Shown: positions 19,942 to 29,744 of the stretch, piece by piece
Position numbering within the stretch: position 1 is the first letter of the stretch
How the letters are laid out: each line of letters starts with the position of its first letter
Source: Rachicladosporium sp. CCFEE 5018
Taxonomy: Eukaryota; Ascomycota; Dothideomycetes; Cladosporiales; Cladosporiaceae
Direction of reading: 5' to 3'
DNA length: 46,130 nt
Assembly (NCBI GenBank): GCA_002077045.2
Contig: KZ111142.1
Location: 200,076 to 246,205 of the forward strand
The notes under the pieces: model-generated
What the model saw: only the letters and a program-made list of their open reading frames with translations
Database searches by the model: none
What the model was told of the DNA's origin: nothing
Translations under genes and position numbers: made by a program

Positions 19942-22243
19942 CGAGGGTCGGATTGTCTTTACAAGACAGCTGTGGCAGCGAACGATGCCAGATGAGCAGA
20001 GTGGGCAGGCTGTCTCGATTAGGTCTCACTCGCAGGGCTTATTGATTCATCCCATCAACACAAGTATCACTCGTCGGCCTTCATCCATCGTCTCGAGCCG
20101 CTCGCTTCGAAGCGCGTCCAGTCCGTCCGGATCGAAGACACCGCTGACTCCCGAGGAGAGTCCGCCGTTTAGATCGACAAGGAAACGGACTGCGAGTATT
20201 GCTGAAAGGGAGGACAACGGCCTTGGCAGCAGCGAGGCCACGCCGGCACATACGAGAGCCAGCAGTGGTGACTCCGCCAGTCAAGTGTGTCTTTGTCAGC
20301 CTGATCCGAAGATACCAAGACCTCGCAACGGTAAGTCTGCCTGACACTACTGATTTGCGTAGCGATGCTGACATGCTCTAGCATTCATTCTCTATCGGCA
20401 GCACCATCAGGCCAAAGTCGTCGCGCAACATCCAGGACTCGCAAACCCCGACATCTCCAAGATCATCGGCGAGCAGTGGCGCAATCAGCCGAACGAAGTC
20501 AAAAACGAGTGGAAAGCTCTCGCAGAAGAGGACAAGATCCGCCATCAGCAACAGTACCCTACATATCGCTACAAGCCAAAGCGCAACGGTCGACGTAGCA
20601 GCATCACATCCGACACGCCCGGCTCTGCTACAACCGAGCGGCCACGGTGCAACAAGTGCGGTGGACGGACCATCCTCGCACCATCGACACCCTACACAAG
20701 CACCTCCAACGCCACGAGCCCGTCTCACACTCACCTCCCTAGCACACCTGGCTCGGGCCCAACTCCAATCAGTCGCACCCTACCGATCCTTCGTGATCTC
20801 AGCCTCCAGTCTCCCGCCGCACGCCGAATGCGCCAGTACGCAATGACACCATCCCAGCACCACCCAGACGATGCCATCGAGACCATTGGACCTCTAAGCC
20901 CGGACGCCAAGCGCCGTCGCTTCAACGAGCATCCTCTACAGCAACTCCACCGCGCGATGCCGCCTCGCTATCCCACCGCGCCACCTCAGAACATCCATCC
21001 CGGTCCCGGCACGCCCTTCCCTTTCGGTCCTACGCAGCAGCCATATGCCTACGCTCAGCCACCTTCGCACATCCGCCGCGACTCTCTACCGGGACTCCGG
21101 TGCATGGTGTCAGCGCCTGGCCCGATGCCTCCGCCACCCAGACCGGGCATGGGATATCAACAGCACCGCATGTCACAGGGCGGTCCAGATCGCTCACTCA
21201 CGCTACCGCCGTTGCAAACCGATGCGCCGACACATCACCAGTCATCGCACTCTGTTGTCGCGACGCCGAGGACTAGTATTGCGAAGCCTGCTCACGCCGA
21301 TCTGCCGTTTCGGTATAAGCTTGATGTGCTGAGACAGATCGCGCCGCCTGCACTTATTGACAAGGACAGACCCAGAGGTCCGCTGGTCGCTATTGAGGGC
21401 GAGGACATTGAGGCTGTGAAAGGCTTAGCAGCGTGGCTTGCAAGTCAGCTGGCAAAAGATGGCGATGTCGATGTCAACTTTATGGATGGTCCGGTCGTCA
21501 ACGCTGCAGAGAGTGGAAGCGAGGCTATGGCAAACCACCACGACCTGGCCGCCAAATGGCTGAGACGTAATGACAGCCTCCTGGCCAGCTTGCGGTATGG
21601 AGCTACTGCTGCAGAGCCACCAAATACCGCGAAGCCGGCGACATTGGTACGTAGAATCGAGGAGATCCTGGACGATGACGGCGACGCAACACCGACCAAA
21701 GCCACTCCCGAAGCTCCGGCCAGGGGTGCAACAGAGTCAGCATCGTCCCCGCCTACCATCGAGCCGTCGAATTCGGACGCCATGTCCATCTCTCCGACTT
21801 TGGATCCCGCGCCCCACTCTCTGCCTTCTTCTCCGCCGACTGTGCCATCCACTACGCCCATCTCAGCACGTCCCACTTCTGCCCAACCCGCTCGATCCGC
21901 CAAATCTGTGACCATACTCCCTCTCTTCACCCTCCATGCGACGAATACCTTCACCTCTCTCATCCCGATCACGGACTCATACAGCCTGAAAGCACACTGG
22001 GAGTGGGCTGCTGCCCAGTGGCGAGGTGTGGTAGGCCCGGATCTTACCATCTATGTCAAAGATGGAGGTGAGGGGAAGGCAGTCGAGATGAGTGAGGAGG
22101 GTGGCGTGTGTGTTGTGAGACGAGAGGTGGCCAAGGGGGGAAGTGAAGACGTGAAGGGAGATCCGTGGGAGGGAGAGGAGGGGACTTTGAGGAGAGTCGG
22201 TTTTGAAATTGGGGAGTGGATTAGAGCTTTCGGGACGAAGTGA
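19832..22243 (+). CDS. HMG-box transcription factor (copy A)
   Basis: DNA-binding HMG-box protein of the fungal MATA/Rox1/Ste11(S. pombe)-like group, expected in the nucleus. Exons are 19832-20330 and 20382-22243, 786 aa; the 51-bp intron splits the HMG box after RPRN (codon 167). The box spans about 162-235, starting KIPRPRNAFILYRQ with IIGEQWRN in its middle and YRYKPKR at its end. It is preceded by CLCQPDP. A CNKCGG pair of cysteines follows the box and may bind metal. The middle is Pro/Ser-rich and disordered. A conserved-looking C-terminal region (ILPLFTLHATNTF, then HWEWAAAQWRGVVGPD) may be a regulatory domain. Targets cannot be told from sequence. Confidence 0.87.
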
Positions 22244-22488
22244 GGGTGAGGAGTAGAAAACACTGTGGAATGATAGGAAGGATATGAGAGTCTCTGTGCT
22301 AGGCACAGATCGAGAATGAAGATCAGATGGCCGGGATCTTTGGGTGAAGTGATGGACACGGGTACCAGAGAGATGCTCGTGCTAGTATATTCAGACATAC
22401 GTTGACCTTGCGTAGACCATCTCAGAACTCTGCTAAACCCATACACCAACACCACACTCACTACACTACACTACACTCTACCACTACC
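22244..22488. promoter_or_regulatory. Short promoter/leader of the Cys-rich acidic protein gene
   Basis: 245 bp between tandem genes. It ends in a short (CTACA)3 pyrimidine/A repeat (about 22461-22477) just before the ATG at 22489, typical of a fungal 5' leader. Confidence 0.4.
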
Positions 22489-24720
22489 ATGTCTAGCTTG
22501 ACTGAGCCAACTGACATCCACTCTACGACAGCTGAGATTACCATAGAGGACCCGACCATTGCGCCGAGTACTTCGAGCAACACACAGCCTACTACTGCGG
22601 ACACTCCCATGAAGGACACAAGTACCGCGAACGACGTTCAGAGAAGCACTTCAGGCTTAGTGCATGCTGGCTCTGATAATAGTGGCATCACACAAGTCTC
22701 GACGGACGTCCAGCAGACCGAAGGGCAGATTGGCTCTGACAAGTCCACCGCTCCCACATACACCACCAAGGCCGCGCAGTCAGATGGAATCTCCACCATG
22801 ACGTCCCATCCTACCAGTAGTCTCTTGACCACAGCCCTCAATGGCGAGCGGAGTCAACAAGACAATTCGCGTGATTCTGGCACCTGCAGTGCTTCCCCGA
22901 CAATGATCAACCAGATCGAGCAGATTGATTCCGGAGAAGGCAGCAATATCCAATCGGCAGATGAAATCATGGCCGATATCTCAAAGGACTGGGATGCAGA
23001 TCTAGACACGAAGCTCAGCGGCGAGAATATAGATTACGGCGATGCGATCATGGATGACCTTACCACAGCTATGGTAAACGCAAATGCCATTGATGGATCT
23101 GCGGCAGATGTCCAAATTGACGGCGGTGTCAATGCTGATATGCAAAATGTGCTCTCGGGAATCGACGATCTCGAAACGGGCAATCTGCCCCTGGATATGC
23201 TGTTCTCCAAACTGGCCAAGGCCGCGGTCGACAGAGAGACGGAGCCTGCTGAGCTATTGCCTGTACAGCACATTCCAGCATCAATCTTCGGAGGAGGGCC
23301 GGGGAGCTGGAACTTCGATGAGCTTCCGGCGGAGCCTAGAGATAGCCAGATGGAGGTCGATGGACAGAGCACTTACGATGCAACTCCAGATCCTGAGCTT
23401 CATAATGAACTTCCTGACAGTCAGATGGAGGAAGTTACACAGATTCATAACTCAACTTTGCGTATGCAACGTCCAGAATCCGACCTTCACAATTCGGATC
23501 AGGAGGTCGGCAACCAAAATACCGACCTTGACAACTACAGCATAGGCGACGAGATGCAAGCCAAGGCCAATCTCGGAAATGTCGGTCCCTCCCAAAGTAC
23601 TGAAGCTTCGAAATATCCCAAAGCCAAGCTCGGCTTCGAGGTACCCGACAGTCAGATGGACGTCGACCCAATGGTTGCCAGCCCTGTCTCGCCCAACGAG
23701 GAAAGCGAAGCTTCAGATGACGAAAGTGGCCAGCCTGCGTTTCAAAGGTCGGGATCTCCCACAGGCTTTTCCGTATCTTCAGGAGAGGAGATGGACGATT
23801 ATGAAGAACCACAACGAATCGCAGCTTGGGATCTCCGGTTCTCAACCTTGACTGGCAAGCACGCTACTGCGAGCAGCTGGATCGACAGAGACGAGTCTGG
23901 AAACTACGATCCAAAGGTTGAGGCGAGAAAGTTGCGGACGCTCAATCGCCGGAAGAAGAGGAAAGCTGAGGTTCGAATGGATCAAGACGAAAGTAGAGAC
24001 GACGAGGTGCCAGTTGCGGTCACCGGAAATATGGTGACGGAGGCTGAGTCTGCTTCTACTGAGTCTGACAAGAGCGCCGAGGAGAGAAAGCATGAGGCCA
24101 TGCCCGACGAAGGCAAGAACAGCAAGGTACGCACCGGCTTGGGCGAGTCGATTCTAGGACCGATCCAGCCTAGGGAGTCCCGCAACGCATACCAGTACGC
24201 TCCGGTCTTACAGAACCTGCGCACTGACGACGGACGCCCTGGAGGATGCCTGCTGTGTGTTCCGCAATATTGTCTCCATGGACAACGCAATGGTCAGAGG
24301 CAAGGCACCATCATCCCGATCTGCCGCGGCTGCCAAATAAGTCGCATACCAATCACACAGTGCGGTCATGAGAAGATCCGAAACATCGCATCGATCCAGA
24401 CCAAGATGCTAGACGTCGGAGCGGCGTACAGGCGTATTGATGGCTCACCTACAGACGACCCGGATATCTGGTGCAGTCTCTGCTTCAATCTCGCTGTGCA
24501 TCGTTGCCGCGATGTGAAAGGTGCAGACATCGGATGTGGCCTCGCGCTGTGCCAGGGCTGCTCTGAGGCAATGCGGAAGGAACACGATGGCGATCTGCAG
24601 AAGTTGCTGGCCGCGATGAAGCGTGGCGAGGCGGGGACGAGGAAGCGTGGGTGGAGGACTGATGCACTGCTGTTGCAAGCGGAGGGGCCACTTGAGAAGC
24701 TGCTCAATGATGGGAATTGA
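22489..24720 (+). CDS. Acidic protein with C-terminal Cys-rich domain, unknown function
   Basis: I do not recognise a named family. The frame is open from 22402, but the first ATG is 22489 (accATGTCT), giving 743 aa in one exon. The first ~580 residues are acidic, Ser/Thr-rich and probably disordered. They hold three copies of a short motif, DSQM followed by acidic residues (about residues 285, 310 and 387). A basic stretch (about 485-500, LNRRKKRKAEVR) could be a nuclear signal. The C-terminal part (about 587-705) has paired cysteines: CLLC, PQYCLHG, ICRGC, TQCGHE, WCSLC, HRC, CGLALCQGC. This suggests a multi-zinc fold. It follows the HMG-box gene in tandem and has no second copy in the window. 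A nuclear role is inference. Confidence 0.75.
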   Translation: MSSLTEPTDIHSTTAEITIEDPTIAPSTSSNTQPTTADTPMKDTSTANDVQRSTSGLVHAGSDNSGITQVSTDVQQTEGQIGSDKSTAPTYTTKAAQSDGISTMTSHPTSSLLTTALNGERSQQDNSRDSGTCSASPTMINQIEQIDSGEGSNIQSADEIMADISKDWDADLDTKLSGENIDYGDAIMDDLTTAMVNANAIDGSAADVQIDGGVNADMQNVLSGIDDLETGNLPLDMLFSKLAKAAVDRETEPAELLPVQHIPASIFGGGPGSWNFDELPAEPRDSQMEVDGQSTYDATPDPELHNELPDSQMEEVTQIHNSTLRMQRPESDLHNSDQEVGNQNTDLDNYSIGDEMQAKANLGNVGPSQSTEASKYPKAKLGFEVPDSQMDVDPMVASPVSPNEESEASDDESGQPAFQRSGSPTGFSVSSGEEMDDYEEPQRIAAWDLRFSTLTGKHATASSWIDRDESGNYDPKVEARKLRTLNRRKKRKAEVRMDQDESRDDEVPVAVTGNMVTEAESASTESDKSAEERKHEAMPDEGKNSKVRTGLGESILGPIQPRESRNAYQYAPVLQNLRTDDGRPGGCLLCVPQYCLHGQRNGQRQGTIIPICRGCQISRIPITQCGHEKIRNIASIQTKMLDVGAAYRRIDGSPTDDPDIWCSLCFNLAVHRCRDVKGADIGCGLALCQGCSEAMRKEHDGDLQKLLAAMKRGEAGTRKRGWRTDALLLQAEGPLEKLLNDGN

Positions 24721-25278
24721 TCTGCTGATTGTGAAGGTTGGTTAGAGAAGGCGACATAATAGGTGACCTGTAAGTATTGAAGCTCTGAAACTCCGAAGCT
24801 AGGTGGGGTTGGGGTTGACGAGCTTGGCTGTGGCGGCATTGTGGGATACAGAGCCAGTAGGCTGTCGTGATGAGATGACTCCTAGCTTGAAGAAGGTCAG
24901 AAGTCTTGGATGGCATGAGATACCAAGCTTCATAACTTGAGCCTCCCAGTAACGCTTCTCAGCCAATGATATTCTCGAACGTTCTGAACCATGAATACAT
25001 CCGAAGCTCGGCTTCTCACGCGTACCTTAGCCAGGCGTCGCACCCAGTGCACGCAGTCATGAAAGTCTCGTTATGGAGCACTACAATTGCCTTATGCAAC
25101 TCGTCAATGATACGACCATTTCGCGACGCTGAAGACGGGAAGCAGGAAGCACATTCACCCGCGGAGAAAGCCGTCGTCTCGATCTCATACCATGCTGTAG
25201 CATCCAGTCCTGAAGACAATGATTGCAGAATCATGGTTTCACGCCGGGTAAAAAATGCCCTTGATTGCAACGACCCCA
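24721..25278. other. Convergent 3' intergenic region
   Basis: 558 bp between convergent genes. I see only presumed 3' UTRs; no ORF or RNA gene is supported. Confidence 0.5.
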
Positions 25279-26575
25279 TTACACCAATCCAGAATTCGCT
25301 TGATAGTCCGGCCCAACGTGCTCGTAGTCATGCGAGAGATATGCATCGACATGCTTCGCCAGGTAAGTCGTCATCTTCACAAGCTCAGTCCGCAGTGCTC
25401 GGATAGCCTGCGAGTCCATGTTCGTGTGCACAATAAGATCGGGCATCGAGACTATATCGCATTAGCGACTGACTGCATCTCAGATTCTCGCAATACTTAC
25501 CAAAGAGCCTCAGCAAATGCTCACACCCATAAACATCACAGAATGTCATCCCCGCATACTCGCCACTCCCCTTCTGCAGCTCCTTATACCACTCCTGAAA
25601 CTGCTGCCTCTCAAAGCGATATAGCAGAATCCTGCCTACAGCTTTGTTGAAGTACTCTCGCACGCCAGCGATGACTTCCTCAAGGATGTCAGCTCCAGCA
25701 GATCCAGGGTGGCGGTCCTCTTTGCGCAGCTCCTCGGCTTCGTAGAGGTTGAGGAACTTGGTGATAGGCGCTGGATGTGGGAGCGAGACAATCTTATTGT
25801 CTTTGGTCACCTTTTCCCAGTCGTCTACGAGAATTGATTTGAGGGTGCTGGGGAGTTCGATTTTGACGGCCGGGCGGGAGAGGAAGTTTTCTTCCTGCGG
25901 ATGGTTTAGCATTTGCCACTCGAGAGCAGAATAGCGGAGCCCACCTTGTCGATGCCCTCAATCTCTCGTGCACGCTTCGTCCCTCGTGGCGGTGGCGGAG
26001 GTGCGGCAGAGCTCCTGTCTTCACTCCCTCGCGCCGAGCTGCCAGGTGCATCAGAGCCAAGACCTCGTCGCTTGCTTGTGGTAGACGCAATCGAAGGCTT
26101 GCCCGAAGCAGCTCGCCGTTGCGCATCATGATCTTTCTTCAGATTGCTAGCAAGCTCCCTGTTCTCGTCGTTGAGCTTGCGAATCCGCTCGCCAGGCACC
26201 CAGTCATCCCATCTGTGCAGACTGTTAGCAAGTCTGGCGCGTAATTGATATCTGCCTGCTTTGCCACGCGTCATGATGCCTCTGCCACGTTGCCATAGCA
26301 TTTCGCTCGAGTTCAGCGCATTGGCAAGCAGGAACTGCCCGTTGCCACGCCTTGCATGGCCGCGCAAACGCCACCATCGCAACAGAGATTGAGAGAAAGA
26401 CCTACGTGTTCTTCCATCCTTTGTAGTGCACACGGTACAGAAAGCCGTCACGCTTGTCGTTGGGGTCCTTTGGCTTGAAGTCCAGTACTTTGGCCTCATA
26501 CAGCAGTTCGAGGTGAAAGCAGAGCACTTTCTCGTCCTTGTTGTACTGGGGTCCGTTCGGGTTGGAGGGCGCCAT
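25279..26575 (-). CDS. EAF3: Chromodomain/MRG protein Eaf3 (MRG15 homologue)
   Basis: Subunit of the NuA4 acetyltransferase and Rpd3S deacetylase complexes in yeast; its chromodomain reads methylated H3K36. Four exons on the minus strand: 26406-26575, 25945-26212, 25501-25894 and 25279-25451, totalling 1005 bp and 334 aa, close to fungal homologues. Introns are 193, 50 and 49 bp, and the frame closes at every junction. The chromodomain occupies about 8-75 (DEKVLCFHLELLYEAKVLD, then YKGWKNTWDDWVP with the Trp residues expected of the aromatic cage). A basic linker with poly-Pro follows. The MRG domain runs from about 155 to the end (EYAGMTFCDVYGCEHLLRLF, then TNMDSQAIRALR). The last exon is short and easily missed; it supplies the end of the MRG domain. 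Confidence 0.92.
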
Positions 26576-27297
26576 GATGCCAGTTGCCGAAAGGGCGAAG
26601 ACTTGTGCTAAATTCGACAGCCGCCGACGATCAAGTTCAAGTCTGGTCCTGAATTGCACGAGGAATATATGGGGTATCAATCTGAAGTGATGTCGCAGAG
26701 GTGTGTATGGTAGGCGCTCTGGTGGAATCCCGCGCTTGGGCCTTCCACGCGTCGGAGTCGCGTTGGTAAAAGGTGAGGTCGGGCGGCGGAAACACCACTC
26801 CCAGCGTGATCTATGTCTGGCTCGAGGGTGATCGAGGGGATAGTGCAGATGTTCGTCACGCAGCAGGAGGACGAGTGTTGACTTTGCTATATACAGGGAA
26901 ACTGCTATCTGCCTAATACTCGCACGCCAAGTCCATTTGCCTCGCCACATGTGCCATATAGATACCAGGATCTGCGAGAGAACTCCCGGTAAGGTACTAC
27001 TCACGCGTTGTGACAGCATGTTGGCACAACATTTTCCCCCTCTGTCTTCCAAAGGAACGACGACCTCCTGCCCACTTGGCGCTCACCATTAGAGGAAAGA
27101 CTGTAGAATGACTTGAAATAACAGTGTAGGAATTTGCTAGCAGACTTACCGCGCGATAAAAGAGGCCTACAACTCACGATAAAGGAAGCACCTCACTCAC
27201 CTGGAGACGGGTTCTTCGTCCGTCGCTGGTCTAGGAAACAGTGTGAGCATCAATCGGATGACAGTATCGTCGGAGCTTACTAACCTTTCGCACCCTC
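26576..27297. promoter_or_regulatory. EAF3 promoter and SNU66 3' UTR
   Basis: 722 bp between two tandem minus-strand genes. No additional ORF with a credible start and no RNA gene was found. Confidence 0.45.
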
Positions 27298-27816
27298 TCA
27301 CTGCAGCCTAACACCAGCCTGCTTCTGCCTCTTCCCTTCTCGTCCCTGTACATTCATCATTCCGCCCTCCTCGCCCACATTCAACACCCCCTTAGCCATC
27401 TCCCTCTTCTCATCATCAACCTTCTTCAACCTCTTCTCAGTCTTCTGCTTCCCACTCCCCTTCCCATGAAATTGATGCGACAAATGCTTGAATGCCTCCT
27501 TCTGGTTCATGCTCCGTCCAAACTCATCGTGATACTGCAGCTTCACATCCGGACGGTACTGCTTGTTGAACATGTCAGCTTGCAGCTTTGAGAGATAGTG
27601 CTCTCGAGCCTCGTTCTGGCGGCGCGCGAATTCGTCGCGATCGCGGTGAGACATTTTATCCCAGCGACCGGAATTTCGCTCTGCTTCGCGCTGGACGCGC
27701 GCTTCGTTGTCGAATCCGTCGATGAGATGTTGTTTCTCGGCGAGGAACTTCATGCGCGCGCGGTCTTTCGTGGCGACATCGCCGGAACCGGTGTCAGAGG
27801 CCATGCCGCGTTTCCG
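27298..27816 (-). CDS. SNU66: SNU66/SART1 tri-snRNP splicing factor, C-terminal part
   Basis: C-terminal 172 residues of the SART1/Snu66 family, a component of the U4/U6.U5 tri-snRNP needed for spliceosome activation. The family signature is clear: QYHDEFGRSMNQKEAFKHLS, then HQFHGKGSGKQKTEKRLKK, and the fungal C-terminus AGVRLQ before TGA. The part upstream is rich in Arg, Lys and Glu and should be helical. The frame is still open when it enters the run of Ns, so the N-terminal majority of the protein is missing. Any ORF that seems to continue across the gap is an artefact. Confidence 0.88.
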   Translation of the reverse strand, partial: RKRGMASDTGSGDVATKDRARMKFLAEKQHLIDGFDNEARVQREAERNSGRWDKMSHRDRDEFARRQNEAREHYLSKLQADMFNKQYRPDVKLQYHDEFGRSMNQKEAFKHLSHQFHGKGSGKQKTEKRLKKVDDEKREMAKGVLNVGEEGGMMNVQGREGKRQKQAGVRLQ

Positions 27817-27916
27817 NNNNNNNNNNNNNNNNNNNNNNNNNNNNNNNNNNNNNNNNNNNNNNNNNNNNNNNNNNNNNNNNNNNNNNNNNNNNNNNNNNNN
27901 NNNNNNNNNNNNNNNN
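27817..27916. other. Assembly gap of exactly 100 Ns
   Basis: A run of 100 Ns, the conventional placeholder for a gap of unknown size. It separates the interior of SNU66 (minus strand) from the interior of RRP12 copy B (plus strand), and the second copy of the gene block starts at its right edge. Confidence 0.98.
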
Positions 27917-29383
27917 GTGATCTCGGCCAAAGAGGTGAACGAGAAAGCGCGGACTGCTGCCTTCGACCTGCTAGTCCTGATGGGCGAGCGCATGGCATCA
28001 GGAGGGACGGTACTATCCTCCAACATTCCTCATATGCCCGCCGACGCTGCACCTGTGACCGCAAGTCTGGAGGAGTACTTCACCATGGTCTCAGCTGGTC
28101 TCGCAGGCTCTACACCACACATGATCTCAGCGTCGATCACCGCCCTGACGCGACTGCTTTATGAGTTCCGCTCTCGCCTACAACCAGCCACAGTTTCCGA
28201 CCTAGTCCAGACAATGGACCTCTTCCTCACCTCCGCCAATCGCGAGATTGTACGATCAGTCCTGGGCTTCGTGAAAGTCTGCATCATATCCCTACCATCC
28301 GAGCTCATCCTTCCCCGTCTCGAGACGCTGGTACCAAATCTGGTCGTCTGGAGCCACGAACACAAGCAGCACTTCAAAGCGAAAGTGAAACACATTTTCG
28401 AACGCATGATCCGCCGCTTCGGCGCAGAGTTGATCGAGCGATACACCCCTAACACCGATAAGAAACTCATAGCTAACATCCGCAAGACGCGCGAACGTCG
28501 CAAGCGCAAGCGTGATGCCGGTCCTGAGGATGCCGAGGAGGACGACACCGAGGCGCCCGCTGAGAGGAAGAAGGGTGCTTTCGAGTCTGAGTTCGACGAA
28601 GCTGTCTATGGCTCTTCGGAATCTGAGTCAGGCTCAGATATCTCGGACGACGATGTCCTCGGCCGCTCTGTGGCGAAGGGCAAAGCTGCCAAGCAGTCCA
28701 AGGGAGGGAAGCAGTATATCGTTGAAGACGACGCTGAGCCGCTGGATCTTCTCGATCGCCGCGCGCTGGCTCAAGTATCGTCGACCAAACCCATCCGCAA
28801 TGGTGGCTTGCCACAGAAGAAGCGGAAGGCTGCTACGGATATTGATGGCAAGCTTGTCTTTACTGACACTCCGGCAACTTCTGGTGCCGCCAGTACAGAC
28901 GCAATGGATACCGACGGCTTCACCGAAGCCGGTCTCCTCGCTTCCGGCGCCGAGCCTGGTGATGGCACGCTAGAAGGCGGCATCAACGCTTATCTAGACG
29001 CTATGCGCGGCGCGAACGCTGTGCAGAAGGGACAGAAGGGCAAGCTCAAGTTCAAGCAAAGCGCTGGAGGAGGTGGGAAAGGCGGCGATGATGGCGAAGA
29101 GATGGAAGTGGATGCTGCGGAGTTCAGTGATGCAAGGAAGCGGAAGAGTCTCGGAAGCCGAGGAAGAGGTGGCGGGGGTGAGAAGAGGGGCGGAAATGTG
29201 AGGAGGGGGCTAGGTATTGAGAAGCAGAGAGGCGAGAGTAGAGGAGGAGGTGGCGGTGGGGTGAGGAAGGTGCAGGGTGGTGGGTTTGCGAGAGGTGGAC
29301 GGGGCGGCGGCGGCGGGAGGGGACGAGCTGGTGGGTTCTCGAGGGGAGGTGGCAGGGGTGGAAGAGGCGGAGGGCGGCGATAA
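27917..29383 (+). CDS. RRP12: RRP12-like protein, 3' portion (copy B)
   Basis: Last 488 residues of the second RRP12 copy, starting at a full codon directly after the gap; the copy A equivalent begins at 2250. The first 530 bp show only two mismatches to A by eye, after which differences rise sharply in the acidic linker (for example AEEDDTEAP against AEKDDAEAP) and the RGG tail (one extra Gly). The Gly/Arg tail is preserved. There is no sign of inactivation. The N-terminal two thirds are lost in the gap. Confidence 0.85.
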   Translation: MISAKEVNEKARTAAFDLLVLMGERMASGGTVLSSNIPHMPADAAPVTASLEEYFTMVSAGLAGSTPHMISASITALTRLLYEFRSRLQPATVSDLVQTMDLFLTSANREIVRSVLGFVKVCIISLPSELILPRLETLVPNLVVWSHEHKQHFKAKVKHIFERMIRRFGAELIERYTPNTDKKLIANIRKTRERRKRKRDAGPEDAEEDDTEAPAERKKGAFESEFDEAVYGSSESESGSDISDDDVLGRSVAKGKAAKQSKGGKQYIVEDDAEPLDLLDRRALAQVSSTKPIRNGGLPQKKRKAATDIDGKLVFTDTPATSGAASTDAMDTDGFTEAGLLASGAEPGDGTLEGGINAYLDAMRGANAVQKGQKGKLKFKQSAGGGGKGGDDGEEMEVDAAEFSDARKRKSLGSRGRGGGGEKRGGNVRRGLGIEKQRGESRGGGGGGVRKVQGGGFARGGRGGGGGRGRAGGFSRGGGRGGRGGGRR

Positions 29384-29744
29384 GTGCGCCTCAGGTGACT
29401 TGCGCTGTAGTATAAACACCAATGCGAGACTAGCGAACAAGGGTATCATGCGATCGCGTCAAAACGTAAGCAAAACCACGCCCAGTACGCCCCAATGTCT
29501 TTCATTCCCCGCTTGCTGGTGTCAGGTTTTCCCTCGTACCGTTGCTCCTTGTGTTTCACCTCTTCGCCCTCGGCCTCTCCCTTGCCTCTCCCTTAGGCGT
29601 CGCGCTCCGTCCTCTCCCCTCACTCTGCACCCTCGTTCGATCTTTGACAGCATACCTGCCATACACCTGACTACCCTCGATCGACTCAGAGACTTGCGTC
29701 GCTTTCTCACCACTATCAGACCGCGAAATAGCAGGTCGGTCCTC
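29384..29744. other. Convergent 3' intergenic region (copy B)
   Basis: 361 bp matching 3714-4073, with the same conserved block and indels in the middle. No gene seen. Confidence 0.5.

Larger units (their letters stand above)
2250..20484. repeat. Segmental repeat copy A (~18.2 kb)
   Basis: This block aligns collinearly with 27917-46130, from the middle of RRP12 to the second exon of the HMG-box gene. The coordinate offset drifts only between about 25646 and 25676 through small indels. Coding parts are nearly identical at protein level with many synonymous differences. Intergenic parts range from near-identical to strongly diverged. Bases 1-2249 and 20485-27816 have no partner inside the window. 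Confidence 0.95.

Noticed and set aside
27298..29383. ORFs that appear to run across the N run and join SNU66 or other frames to RRP12
   Set aside because: The Ns are unknown sequence; continuity through them is an artefact of translation over ambiguous bases.
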